DNA of 64,000 nucleotides from an uncultured Mycoplasmatota bacterium. Its GTDB lineage: Bacteria; Bacillota_I; Bacilli_A; RF39; UBA660. The DNA lies in contig URPE01000003.1 in NCBI GenBank assembly GCA_900549625.1, positions 28,740 through 92,739 on the forward strand, written 5' to 3'. Numbering within the stretch: position 1 is the first letter of the stretch; the number at the start of each line of letters is the position of its first letter. The notes beneath the pieces are model-generated. The model saw only the letters and a list, made by a program, of their open reading frames with translations. It was not told where the DNA came from and made no database searches. A program made the translations under genes and the position numbers. Shown here one piece after another: positions 28,347-35,708 of the stretch.

Positions 28347-28829
28347 TCAACTATTGGGATTTATTTTTTTTGTTAACTTTTTAGGAAGATTGTCGGTTGT
28401 ATCATATAAAGCTTGATTTAGTATATTAATATCAAAATCAAAATCATTATATCCTTGCAAACATGTAGATACATATTTTTTTGATGGAATATGATAATTA
28501 TAACTTTTATTCATTATATAAATAAGAGCTTTTTTCTTTTTTCCTTCTACTTGTATTGGAATATAAAATTTAGAATATGAGTTAGGATAACCTTCATAAT
28601 CATCTAAAGAAAGAATATCAAAGTATGAAACTTCGAATAATCCTAATGGTACTTCTGATCCTTTAGATTTTTCTATAGTTAAATATGCAAAATTGTCAGC
28701 TAATCCTTTATACACTAATCTATAATCTTTTAAATTCATTTTGCCTATCGGCTTTGCTGTTGGACACCTATATTTCATTTGTTCCAAATTCAGATTACTT
28801 CCATACGCCAAATAATATTTTTTAAACAT
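28347..28829 (-). CDS. Gamma-glutamylcyclotransferase-like (AIG2/GGCT) protein
   Basis: This 160-residue protein starts KKYYLAYGSNLN, the substrate-binding YGSNL loop of the GGCT/AIG2 fold. The conserved acidic segment LDDYEGYP follows near residue 85. GGCT-fold enzymes cyclise gamma-glutamyl amide bonds. They are known to pair with amidoligases, and the amidoligase gene lies directly upstream with its end 11 bp away. The two probably form and remove gamma-glutamyl-type modifications. The ATG at 28829 has an AGGTGTGAT site; frames to 28883 overlap the upstream gene and look spurious. Confidence 0.85.
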   Translation of the reverse strand: MFKKYYLAYGSNLNLEQMKYRCPTAKPIGKMNLKDYRLVYKGLADNFAYLTIEKSKGSEVPLGLFEVSYFDILSLDDYEGYPNSYSKFYIPIQVEGKKKKALIYIMNKSYNYHIPSKKYVSTCLQGYNDFDFDINILNQALYDTTDNLPKKLTKKINPNS

Positions 28830-28839
28830 ATTATCACAC

Positions 28840-29838
28840 CTACTTAATAAATTTCTTAGCCCTTGCAGCTGTTTTAATACCATAATTTTCTTGAAAATCC
28901 TTTAAATATTGTCTTAAAAAATACATTTTATCTACATTATTATCAAATACTAAATCAACAAATTCTAGTGCATTCTTTAAATTAACTTCATTATATAAAA
29001 ATTCATTACCTGAATATGATAAATATTCATGAGTAAGCTTATAATCTAAAAAATCTTCATCCATAGCTTTATCCCTAGATGACAATAACATCTTTGATAA
29101 AGTATTAATATTATTTTGCCATACTACTTCATTTGTTGTTGCGTTTGGGCTTCTAAATTCCAGTGTATTTTTACCATATCTATACCATGGATCACAAAAA
29201 TCAACATTACAAAAGTTCAAGGCTGCATATCTTTCATTGGTTTGTAAATTCCAGCGAATATCAGATATTGAATTTGCCTTACTTATATCAGACATTCTAT
29301 TATAAATTAAATCTGCTGTTGGTGGAGCATATTTAAATAACTTTTTTCTACCACTAATTTTATCTCCATATATAAATCTAAACAAAACATTTTCATAAGC
29401 CGTATATAATTTGAGAAAACATTTCCATGCTTCTACATCTTCTCCTAATATACTTGCACCAATATGAATATGCCCACCTGCATTATGCAATGTATCTGCT
29501 TTTCTTTTTGAAAGATGTTCACAAACTTTCTTTAGTTCTTTCCAATACCTAATATTATCTGACATAACAGGTGATGTAATTTCGCCACCAGAACTTAATG
29601 AACCATCACTTTTTGAATTCCAATCTCTTAGATTTTTTGCTATAAAGTTGTCTGTTAACGATTTTAAAATACCTTCATACTCTATTTCGATTCCAAATGT
29701 TACATCATTAGGCAAATTTAATGTATCTCTATATTCTAAAAAATAACGGTTAGTTTCTACCAATAAATTTTGTAAATCTACTCCTCTTAAAAATGAAAAA
29801 TTATCATTTCTTTTTTGATTCATAAATGTATTATTCAT
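28840..29838 (-). CDS. Amidoligase-family (glutamine-synthetase-like) enzyme
   Basis: This 332-residue protein has the amidoligase signature set: FGIEIEYEG near residue 50 (metal-binding ExE), NAGGHIHIG near residue 120 (HxH) and NTLEFRSPNAT near residue 223. These enzymes use ATP to form amide bonds between a carboxylate and an amine, often on proteins or peptides. The gene ends where the GGCT-like gene begins. It follows two membrane-protein genes in the operon of invertible promoter 5, currently ON. The protein or metabolite it modifies is unknown; the membrane pair is the obvious candidate. Confidence 0.85.
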   Translation of the reverse strand: MNNTFMNQKRNDNFSFLRGVDLQNLLVETNRYFLEYRDTLNLPNDVTFGIEIEYEGILKSLTDNFIAKNLRDWNSKSDGSLSSGGEITSPVMSDNIRYWKELKKVCEHLSKRKADTLHNAGGHIHIGASILGEDVEAWKCFLKLYTAYENVLFRFIYGDKISGRKKLFKYAPPTADLIYNRMSDISKANSISDIRWNLQTNERYAALNFCNVDFCDPWYRYGKNTLEFRSPNATTNEVVWQNNINTLSKMLLSSRDKAMDEDFLDYKLTHEYLSYSGNEFLYNEVNLKNALEFVDLVFDNNVDKMYFLRQYLKDFQENYGIKTAARAKKFIK

Positions 29839-29851
29839 TTTACTATCACCC

Positions 29852-30706
29852 TTATATTCTTCTTAATTTATAAGAATATCCATCAATACTACTATTATTA
29901 TCATTGTTTAGCATTGACAAATTTTCTTGTTTCATTTTTAAAATTTTTTTCATTGTATCTAACTCTTCTTTATTTATTTTTCTAAAAGAAGGTTCATATT
30001 CTCTCAATTTATCTCTCATATATGTCTTTACAAATATTTTTTCTAAAAGTCTAACATTATTACCATAGGATAATACTAAAACTATATACCATAAAGAATG
30101 CCAAAAATTTTCACTTTTTGTTTCTAATCTTGTAATAGTTTCTTCTTCAGATTCTGAATGATCAATCACAATTATTGCATCAGAATTATATATTTGATCT
30201 TCTGGATTTAAAGCGTTTTTCTTTACTGTTTTTATATCAGTTATGACTAAAGCATTATCTATATCATCTTTTGTCATTTCTAGAATCTTCTCTTTATTTT
30301 CTAAATCAATATCATCATTCAATCTATATGAAGTAACAGTTCTTTCATAAAGACCTTGTTCATTTACAATCCATCCAGTTGAATATTCTATTAATTCATC
30401 ATCATAATCGAAATCATAAGATAAGTGTTCAAGATGAATTCCACTAGAAGTGTCTATAGTTTCAATACCAGCTTTTTCAACAATTTCATCTACACGAAAT
30501 GGTGCATTTCCTTTTGATGTTTGTGCATTAGCAATAATCATTGCTACTATAATAAACGGAAGAGCATAATCTACTGCTATACCACTTTTTATTAACGATC
30601 TCACTACTGCATTACGAATATTATATAATTTTCTATGTTCTATTTTGTTTTGCAATCTATTAGCATCTTTTGTTAGTTTTTTCATTAACTCATTATTATC
30701 TATCAT
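29852..30706 (-). CDS. Two-span membrane protein B of the inverton-5 operon
   Basis: About 284 residues. A cytoplasmic N-terminal helix precedes membrane segment 1 (ALPFIIVAMIIANA). Then comes an outside domain of ~140 residues, membrane segment 2 (HSLWYIVLVLSYG) and a cytoplasmic tail of ~70 residues. After the first segment it shares APFRVDEI with LPFHTDEI of the upstream gene product, so the two look like diverged paralogues. The ATG at 30706 has a GAAGGG site and overlaps the upstream gene by 11 bp. No family name is known to me. Confidence 0.7.
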   Translation of the reverse strand: MIDNNELMKKLTKDANRLQNKIEHRKLYNIRNAVVRSLIKSGIAVDYALPFIIVAMIIANAQTSKGNAPFRVDEIVEKAGIETIDTSSGIHLEHLSYDFDYDDELIEYSTGWIVNEQGLYERTVTSYRLNDDIDLENKEKILEMTKDDIDNALVITDIKTVKKNALNPEDQIYNSDAIIVIDHSESEEETITRLETKSENFWHSLWYIVLVLSYGNNVRLLEKIFVKTYMRDKLREYEPSFRKINKEELDTMKKILKMKQENLSMLNNDNNSSIDGYSYKLRRI

Positions 30707-31586
30707 TGTTTTTACCCTTCTTTGTTCTTGAAAGAGATAAAATTTTTTCATTTGTTAATGCTAATTCTTCTTGCATTGGTTTGATTGCCTTAATTCTATA
30801 ATTATAATCATTATTAGTACGCTTTAATTCCCATAAATATTCAAAATCCCTGAAATAAGCAATAGTTCCACCTATTCCTAGTCCAAGAATAAGCTCAACA
30901 ATAGTAATAACAACATTTTTTAAATCTGTTTCATTATATTTTAGAGTGTCATTTTTATCTAACATGTGCAAACTAGCTTCAAAAAAATAGTCCATTTTTT
31001 CTGTTTCATCAATGCTATTAACTGTTTGTTTCTCCTCTTTATAATCCTTTAGATTTTCTTCTATATATGAATAATCCTCTTCTAAAACAGCATTAAATAA
31101 TTCTAATGAATTTAATTTATCTATATCATATTCTCTTTTATAACGAGTATACTGACTATTCTCATATTTCCATGGAGTATATATAGTTAATTCATTTGAT
31201 GGTAAATTGTCGTCAAGCAACCCATTTGTTCTATATGATTCATCCATAGTTACATAGCCATTTGTTTGATAATCTAAATCATATAATTTATATTTAGTAA
31301 TTTCATCAGTATGAAATGGTAAGCCTCCACCAAACATTTTAAATACGCCAACAGTTAATCCTGCTGTAATTACAAAAGGTGCAACAAAATTACAAGTATT
31401 ACCAAATATTTTTAAATTCCTTATATTTAGTTGTTTAAAATTTTCTACTCTTTGCTCTGCAATTTGCTTTTCTAATTGAATTGTTTTTTCTCTTAAATCT
31501 TGAAGTTCTTTAATTTGACTTTTTCTTTCTTTTATTCTTCTTTGCTCTGATTGTTGTTTTTGTTTTCTAGTTTTTCGATTGCTCAT
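30696..31586 (-). CDS. Two-span membrane protein A of the inverton-5 operon
   Basis: About 296 residues. A strongly basic coiled-coil N-terminus (~60 residues, cytoplasmic) precedes membrane segment 1 (NFVAPFVITAGLTVGVFKMFG). An outside domain of ~140 residues is rich in Tyr, Asp and Glu. Membrane segment 2 (ITIVELILGLGIGGTIAYF) leads to a charged cytoplasmic tail. The next gene encodes a similar protein. The ATG at 31586 has an AAAGGGGG ribosome site directly after the recombination site; an upstream TTG at 31610 would start inside that site. Promoter 5 points at this gene, so the operon is predicted ON. Confidence 0.7.
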   Translation of the reverse strand: MSNRKTRKQKQQSEQRRIKERKSQIKELQDLREKTIQLEKQIAEQRVENFKQLNIRNLKIFGNTCNFVAPFVITAGLTVGVFKMFGGGLPFHTDEITKYKLYDLDYQTNGYVTMDESYRTNGLLDDNLPSNELTIYTPWKYENSQYTRYKREYDIDKLNSLELFNAVLEEDYSYIEENLKDYKEEKQTVNSIDETEKMDYFFEASLHMLDKNDTLKYNETDLKNVVITIVELILGLGIGGTIAYFRDFEYLWELKRTNNDYNYRIKAIKPMQEELALTNEKILSLSRTKKGKNNDR

Positions 31587-31604
31587 TTTAAGTCCCCCTT
31601 TTAT

Positions 31605-31777
31605 TCTCAAAGTGCATTACTTTATGATAATCGCTTTGAATGCACTATATAATATCATAAATTCATAAAAAGTCAAGTTTTGGAAGAAACATTATGATTA
31701 TTGAAACTGGTCAGCTGAAAAGAAAATCCCCTTTTTTATGTGGTATATGAATCTGTTCTCAAAGTAATGCACTTAAA
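31605..31777. promoter_or_regulatory. Invertible promoter cassette 5 (ON)
   Basis: Left site AAAGT-GCATT-ACTTT (31609-31623); right site AAAGT-AATGC-ACTTA (31761-31775). The spacers are reverse complements; the inverting segment is ~157 bp. Here the promoter is on the minus strand (TTGACT at 31676-31671, 16 bp, TATTAT at 31654-31649) and faces the operon starting at 31586. This is the only cassette of the five in the ON orientation. Confidence 0.83.
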
Positions 31778-31796
31778 GTAATTATTAAAAGAAAAA

Positions 31797-31832
31797 TGAG
31801 CATAGTTAGAGTAAATCCAACTATGCTTTATT
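31797..31832 (-). terminator. Terminator of the recombinase gene
   Basis: On the minus strand arms GCATAGTT and AACTATGC are followed by a T-rich tract. It overlaps the 3' end of the recombinase gene and lies between it and cassette 5. Confidence 0.7.
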
Positions 31833-32922
31833 TGTAAAATGGTTTTAATTGATTCATCATTAAAACTTTATTTTCATAATTTGGGTGAACATATCTTTCT
31901 AATGTTATTTTGACGCTTGAGTGTCCCAATATTTCACTTAATGTTTTAGGATCACATCCGTTTTCAATACATCTTGTTGCAAAAGTATGTCTTAATGCGT
32001 GAAAATTATACTTTTCTAATTCAATAGAGGTAAGGATTTTTTTATATCTGTTAAAAAAAGTTCTTGATTCAACAAATTTTTCTGTTCCAGATATTAAAAA
32101 TGTATTTGGTGTTGCATCAACAGATAATTCTTTTAGTGTAGGAATAATAAAATCTGGTATTGGTATTTCTCTTATTGATGATGCAGATTTTGGTTCATCA
32201 ATAATAACAATAGTTTTTTTCTTAGGGTTCTCTTCTGGATTTTTAATTCTTACTAAAGTTTTCTTTATATTTATTTTTTTATTATTTAAATCAATATTTT
32301 TCCATTGGAGAGCACATAATTCACCAATTCTCAATCCAGTATATAAACATAGATAAATACCAAAAGTTGTTTCATTTAGATTAGACATCAATTCTTTTTC
32401 TAGTATTAATTGTTCTTCCTTCTTTAAAATTTGTATTTCTGTTTTTGGTACTTTTGGCATAGGAATTTTTATATTAATATCCCCTGTTTTCAAAATTTGT
32501 TGTAATATTATTAATATATCTTTGACACTTTTAGCTGCCAATCCCTCATCAAGTAATTCAGCCGTAAATTTATTTATAATATCTAGTGATATTGTTTTTT
32601 TCTTAACTTTTGCAAACTTAGGAATTATTCTTGATTTTAGAGTATATTGATAATTTGAAAAGGTCGATTTTTTATTTTTAATTTTTGAATTGTTCATCCA
32701 CAAATTAATATCATAACCAATATAATTTTTATCAAATATCAATAAATCATTATTTTGAAATAATTCTTCTATTTTGTTTTTGTAATTCTCAACTACTTCT
32801 TCCTCATTACTACCGTAAACAGATTTGTAATTAGATGTCCCATCATCCCTGTAACCATAATGAAATCTAATTTCAAACCTTCCATCCTTTCTCGAATAAA
32901 TGTTTTCAATGTCTTCTTTCAT
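31828..32922 (-). CDS. Tyrosine recombinase, probable inverton recombinase
   Basis: A 364-residue phage-integrase-family enzyme. The N-terminus (KDGRFEIRFHYGYRDDG) is an AP2-like arm-binding domain. A core-binding SAM-like domain spans ~60-150, and the catalytic domain ~165-360. All active-site residues are present: Arg in TGLRIGE, HALRH (His/Arg), His in LGHSS and the nucleophile Tyr in ERYVHP. The ATG at 32922 has an AAAGGAG site. It sits beside the fifth invertible cassette, and no other recombinase is in the window, so it is the best candidate for the promoter flips. It could alternatively be the integrase of a nested element. Confidence 0.9.
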   Translation of the reverse strand: MKEDIENIYSRKDGRFEIRFHYGYRDDGTSNYKSVYGSNEEEVVENYKNKIEELFQNNDLLIFDKNYIGYDINLWMNNSKIKNKKSTFSNYQYTLKSRIIPKFAKVKKKTISLDIINKFTAELLDEGLAAKSVKDILIILQQILKTGDINIKIPMPKVPKTEIQILKKEEQLILEKELMSNLNETTFGIYLCLYTGLRIGELCALQWKNIDLNNKKINIKKTLVRIKNPEENPKKKTIVIIDEPKSASSIREIPIPDFIIPTLKELSVDATPNTFLISGTEKFVESRTFFNRYKKILTSIELEKYNFHALRHTFATRCIENGCDPKTLSEILGHSSVKITLERYVHPNYENKVLMMNQLKPFYK

Positions 32923-33150
32923 AAATTTTCTCCTTTCGCACAATATAATACATTTATCTTCGTAGTTTAAAAAAATTAGTTACTGCTGAATTAAATATTG
33001 TTGTATATTAAAATCACATTACAATCGCCTCCTTTAATAGATAAAAAAAGAACTCATTAAGAGTCCTTAAAAACAAAAAAATGCCATCTAATGATGACAT
33101 TTAATATACATATTACTTTTTAATATAATGATTTTTATTTAGAACAGAAT
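32923..33150. other. Recombinase leader and terminator region
   Basis: Non-coding stretch of about 230 bp. On the minus strand it holds an AAAGGAGG ribosome-like site followed by ATG-TGA (start then stop) near 33010-33030, a TATTAT -10-like box just before the recombinase gene, and two hairpins at 33046-33103. No larger frame is visible. Confidence 0.4.
33074..33103 (-). terminator. Terminator after the HTH regulator
   Basis: Minus-strand hairpin with arms ATGTCATC and GATGGCAT around ATTA, followed by seven T. It ends the regulator transcript before the recombinase leader. Confidence 0.75.
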
Positions 33151-33600
33151 TTAAGATATAATATCTGGATTATCAGTTCTTCCTAAAATATAATCGACAG
33201 ATTTATTATAGAATTGAGCAATTATAACTACCTTCAATGTTGTTGGTTTTCTATCACCAACTTCAAAATGTGAATAAGTTTGTTGAGCAAATCCGAGTTT
33301 TTCAGATACTTGTTCCTGAGATAGTTTAGCATCTTTTCTTAACTTAGCAAGTCTTTCACTAAATAAAGTCCAATCAACAAGCAAATCCCTATCTGGAGTA
33401 TTTTTATTTCTTGTTAATCCTAACATATAATCAAATGTAACTTTATAATAATTTGCTAATACATTTGCTTGTTCTACTGGCATATCGTTAATTTCATTCT
33501 CCCACTTAGAATATGTATTTCTTTTTACTTTTAAAATATTAGCAATATCTCCTTGCCTTTTATCTTTTTCTATCCTCAACTCTTCAAATCTAGCCGTCAT
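33151..33600 (-). CDS. Double-HTH XRE-family regulator
   Basis: About 149 residues with two consecutive XRE helix-turn-helix domains: RQGDIANILKVKRNTYSKWENE near residues 15-40 and LSQEQVSEKLGFAQQTYSHFEVGD near residues 93-118. Each is followed by the (D)YMLG/YILGRT tail typical of Firmicute regulators. Tandem HTH proteins of this kind also occur at 42422. The ATG at 33600 follows AGGTGA. Divergent from it is a strong rightward promoter at 33644, so it may control that promoter and the nearby recombinase gene; this is inferred from position. Confidence 0.85.
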   Translation of the reverse strand: MTARFEELRIEKDKRQGDIANILKVKRNTYSKWENEINDMPVEQANVLANYYKVTFDYMLGLTRNKNTPDRDLLVDWTLFSERLAKLRKDAKLSQEQVSEKLGFAQQTYSHFEVGDRKPTTLKVVIIAQFYNKSVDYILGRTDNPDIIS

Positions 33601-33643
33601 TGCAATCACCTACATATTATTTTAAAGTAATTGCAACTAATTA

Positions 33644-33743
33644 TTGACTTTTGGGACGCTATGGGGTAAAATTAGTATGTAGTAAAGTATGCAGTATAAT
33701 ATCAAATGGGAAAATACCATATTGATTTATATTGCATTTTTTT
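33644..33743 (+). ncRNA. Possible small RNA with own promoter and terminator hairpin
   Basis: On the plus strand TTGACT (33644-33649) and TAAAAT (33667-33672) are spaced 17 bp. About 20 bp downstream starts a long imperfect hairpin (33691-33734) followed by a T-run (33735-33741). The transcript would be about 65 nt with no open frame. It lies between two convergent or divergent HTH genes. It could be a regulatory RNA or an attenuated remnant leader. Confidence 0.4.
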
Positions 33744-33800
33744 ATTATAATTTTACTGTTAAAGAATGGAGGTGAAATAGATTATTTCGTATATTAGGGC

Positions 33801-33828
33801 ATAAAAAAACTTCTATTTGTTAGAAGCA
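33801..33828 (-). terminator. Terminator overlapping the small HTH gene stop
   Basis: Minus-strand arms CTTCTA and TAGAAG, followed by seven T. The stop codon lies in the hairpin. Confidence 0.65.
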
Positions 33829-34037
33829 TCTTTTGTAATAACTATTTTCATGTTATGAATTTTTGCAATATGTAATAATGTATCAACGGTACAGTGTCTA
33901 CTTCCAGATTCTAAAGATTGTATACTTCGTTCTGATCTATTAATAGTTTTGCCAAACTCTTTTTGAGTTAGTCCAGTCCACTCTCTCAAAATTTTCAGAA
34001 TATCTTCAGTTGAGTATCCTTCAGCCTGTAATTTCAC
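33813..34037 (-). CDS. Small XRE-type HTH protein (74 aa)
   Basis: A single helix-turn-helix domain (LTQKEFGKTINRSERSIQSLESG, residues 23-45) with short flanking helices. It resembles small transcriptional repressors or antitoxin-like DNA-binding proteins. No toxin partner is evident next to it. Upstream, CATAC-N5-GTATG (about 34054-34068) is a candidate autoregulatory operator. A terminator overlaps its stop (33801-33828). Confidence 0.8.
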   Translation of the reverse strand: MKLQAEGYSTEDILKILREWTGLTQKEFGKTINRSERSIQSLESGSRHCTVDTLLHIAKIHNMKIVITKDASNK

Positions 34038-34121
34038 TCTACCACCTCACTCCATACAAATAGTATGTAACAAATTATACCTTAATATGCTGTCAATAAA
34101 GACGCAACCTGCACGACTTGT

Positions 34122-34421
34122 GTGGCTAGAAATAATAAAAATAACATGAGAAGTAAATTTTATTTTTATCTGATATGCAAAACTTTAAAGAAAGAAAAAA
34201 ATAAATATGAAAATATGGGATATATAATAAGCAAAGGAAAAAATAATATAAACATTAAATATGAAGAAAATAATTACAAACTATTTGTTTTAAAAGAAAA
34301 AAATGAATATTACTTAAAGTTAGTCCCTTATAAAAATTCATATTTCCAAACAGATTTAAACTACAAAGATTTAAAGCTTAAAATTCACATGTCTTTATTT
34401 GCAATTACTGAAAGTAAATAA
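34122..34421 (+). CDS. Hypothetical protein (99 aa or shorter)
   Basis: A Lys/Tyr/Asn-rich, unrecognised protein. The frame starts with a GTG at 34122 or an ATG at 34146, neither with a clear ribosome site, so the start is uncertain. The pattern (YIISKGKNNINIKYEENNYKLFVLKEKNEYYLKLVPYK) suggests a small beta-rich domain. It is the first of three rightward genes that break the overall leftward direction of the element. Confidence 0.5.
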   Translation: MARNNKNNMRSKFYFYLICKTLKKEKNKYENMGYIISKGKNNINIKYEENNYKLFVLKEKNEYYLKLVPYKNSYFQTDLNYKDLKLKIHMSLFAITESK

Positions 34422-34430
34422 TCAAACTAT

Positions 34431-35120
34431 ATGAATGATAATTTATTAGAAAAAAGAAATGAAATAATAAAATTATCTAGCGAAAATACTGATGATATAA
34501 ATATGATTATATACATTTTTGCAATTAATCATAAACTTGACAATCTGTTAAACAAACTTGATGATACAAATATCATAACAAACTCAAAATCTATCGTAAA
34601 AAAAGGATATTTAACACCAATTGAACATTTTTATCAAGTATTGTATTGCTTCATTAATCATATAAATACTAATTTATGGTTTATATCAAGAAGTAAAAAT
34701 TTTATAATTGAAAAAATTATAAACAATAAAGAAGCTGAAGATGTTTTGTTTTACAAAAAATATATTCATGACAACAGCAATATTCCATATTATCAAAATC
34801 ATTTTGACAAAGCCTTAGTTGCTAATTTTTATAGATTTATAAAAACTATTCCAATTAGTGAAATAATATATAGTTTTTTCAAAAAATATGACTTAGATAT
34901 TTTCAATTTAAATATAGATTCAAATGAAAATATTAGTAAATTATTTTATATATTAAAATTAATTTGTATTGCCAATAATCATGCTTATGGATTATTTTAC
35001 ATGTTTGATGATGTAATAAATCAAAAAGGAATACAACACATTACAGGAAATTTTGAAATCTTAATAATGAGAGCTAAAAAATATGAAAAAATATATAATA
35101 ATCTATTAAAAGATTGCTAA
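34431..35120 (+). CDS. Hypothetical alpha-helical protein (229 aa)
   Basis: A very AT-rich gene encoding a mostly helical protein with no membrane segment, signal or known motif. The composition (Ile, Asn, Lys, Phe, Tyr) is even more AT-biased than neighbours. It starts 10 bp after the previous frame ends and is followed 15 bp later by the next, so the three form a small operon. No function is assigned. Confidence 0.6.
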   Translation: MNDNLLEKRNEIIKLSSENTDDINMIIYIFAINHKLDNLLNKLDDTNIITNSKSIVKKGYLTPIEHFYQVLYCFINHINTNLWFISRSKNFIIEKIINNKEAEDVLFYKKYIHDNSNIPYYQNHFDKALVANFYRFIKTIPISEIIYSFFKKYDLDIFNLNIDSNENISKLFYILKLICIANNHAYGLFYMFDDVINQKGIQHITGNFEILIMRAKKYEKIYNNLLKDC

Positions 35121-35134
35121 AGGATGGTTAATTA

Positions 35135-35629
35135 ATGAAATACAATACAGAAGATAATGAAGATTTTTCATACACAATTAATAGCGAAATTGACCAAGCT
35201 ATTCCTTATTTAGACACTTTAATTAGTGAAACTAAAAAGCTAAAAAAAGGTTACTTTAAAGAGATAGATAATAATCCTTCATTATTAAAACTAATTAAAT
35301 TTAAACTAAGGAAAAACAAATGTAATTCACTTGATTATAATAAAAAATATTTAAATTCTAAAGTTTTTAAAAAAGATGGATACACTTTCACAATAAAAAT
35401 TATTCGTACAGTTAATAAAGATATATTTAATCCTCAATATGTATACCAATTTTACTCCACTTTAAAATATGGCAAAGAAACTAGAGATAAACTTTTATAC
35501 GAAGAATTTTTAGACAAAGATCAAGCGATAAAATATTTTCTTCAGATGGAAGGTGTATTTAAAAATCTTAAAAGAAGAGATTTAATTGAAAAAATTTTCA
35601 GAGATTTTCTAAATAAAATCAATTCATAA
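35135..35629 (+). CDS. Hypothetical protein (164 aa)
   Basis: An unrecognised soluble protein with a good AAAGGATGG ribosome site. It has a basic central region (LLKLIKFKLRKNKCNSL), a beta-rich middle and a helical C-terminus. It ends the three-gene rightward operon, and a terminator overlaps its stop codon. The compact, terminator-bounded operon between regulators and the ABC system looks like inserted cargo. Confidence 0.6.
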   Translation: MKYNTEDNEDFSYTINSEIDQAIPYLDTLISETKKLKKGYFKEIDNNPSLLKLIKFKLRKNKCNSLDYNKKYLNSKVFKKDGYTFTIKIIRTVNKDIFNPQYVYQFYSTLKYGKETRDKLLYEEFLDKDQAIKYFLQMEGVFKNLKRRDLIEKIFRDFLNKINS

Positions 35630-35663
35630 ATCAATTATTGACAGTAATTGATTTTTTTATTAG
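35627..35663 (+). terminator. Terminator of the three-gene rightward operon
   Basis: Arms ATCAATTA and TAATTGAT followed by seven T on the plus strand, directly after the stop at 35629. Confidence 0.75.
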
Positions 35664-35697
35664 AAAAAGCAGATAGTTTAAAAAATCTGCTTAATAA
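35662..35697 (-). terminator. Terminator of the ABC/two-component operon
   Basis: Minus-strand arms GCAGAT and ATCTGC followed by T-rich sequence, 12 bp after the histidine kinase stop. It lies back to back with the plus-strand terminator at 35627. Confidence 0.7.
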
Positions 35698-35708
35698 TTA
35701 TAGTATAT

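Noticed and set aside
28610..28640. AAAGT-ATGAA-ACTTC inside the GGCT-like gene, resembling an inverton site
   Set aside because: It lies in coding sequence, has degenerate flanks and has no partner with spacer TTCAT; probably chance.
21937..31586. Whole 21.9-31.6 kb island as a prophage remnant
   Set aside because: Some proteins look phage-like, but no capsid, portal, terminase or lysis genes are present.
31828..32922. Recombinase as the integrase of the whole conjugative element
   Set aside because: It lies ~19 kb from the valS junction and the junction lacks the AAAGT-N5-ACTTT pattern with a partner.
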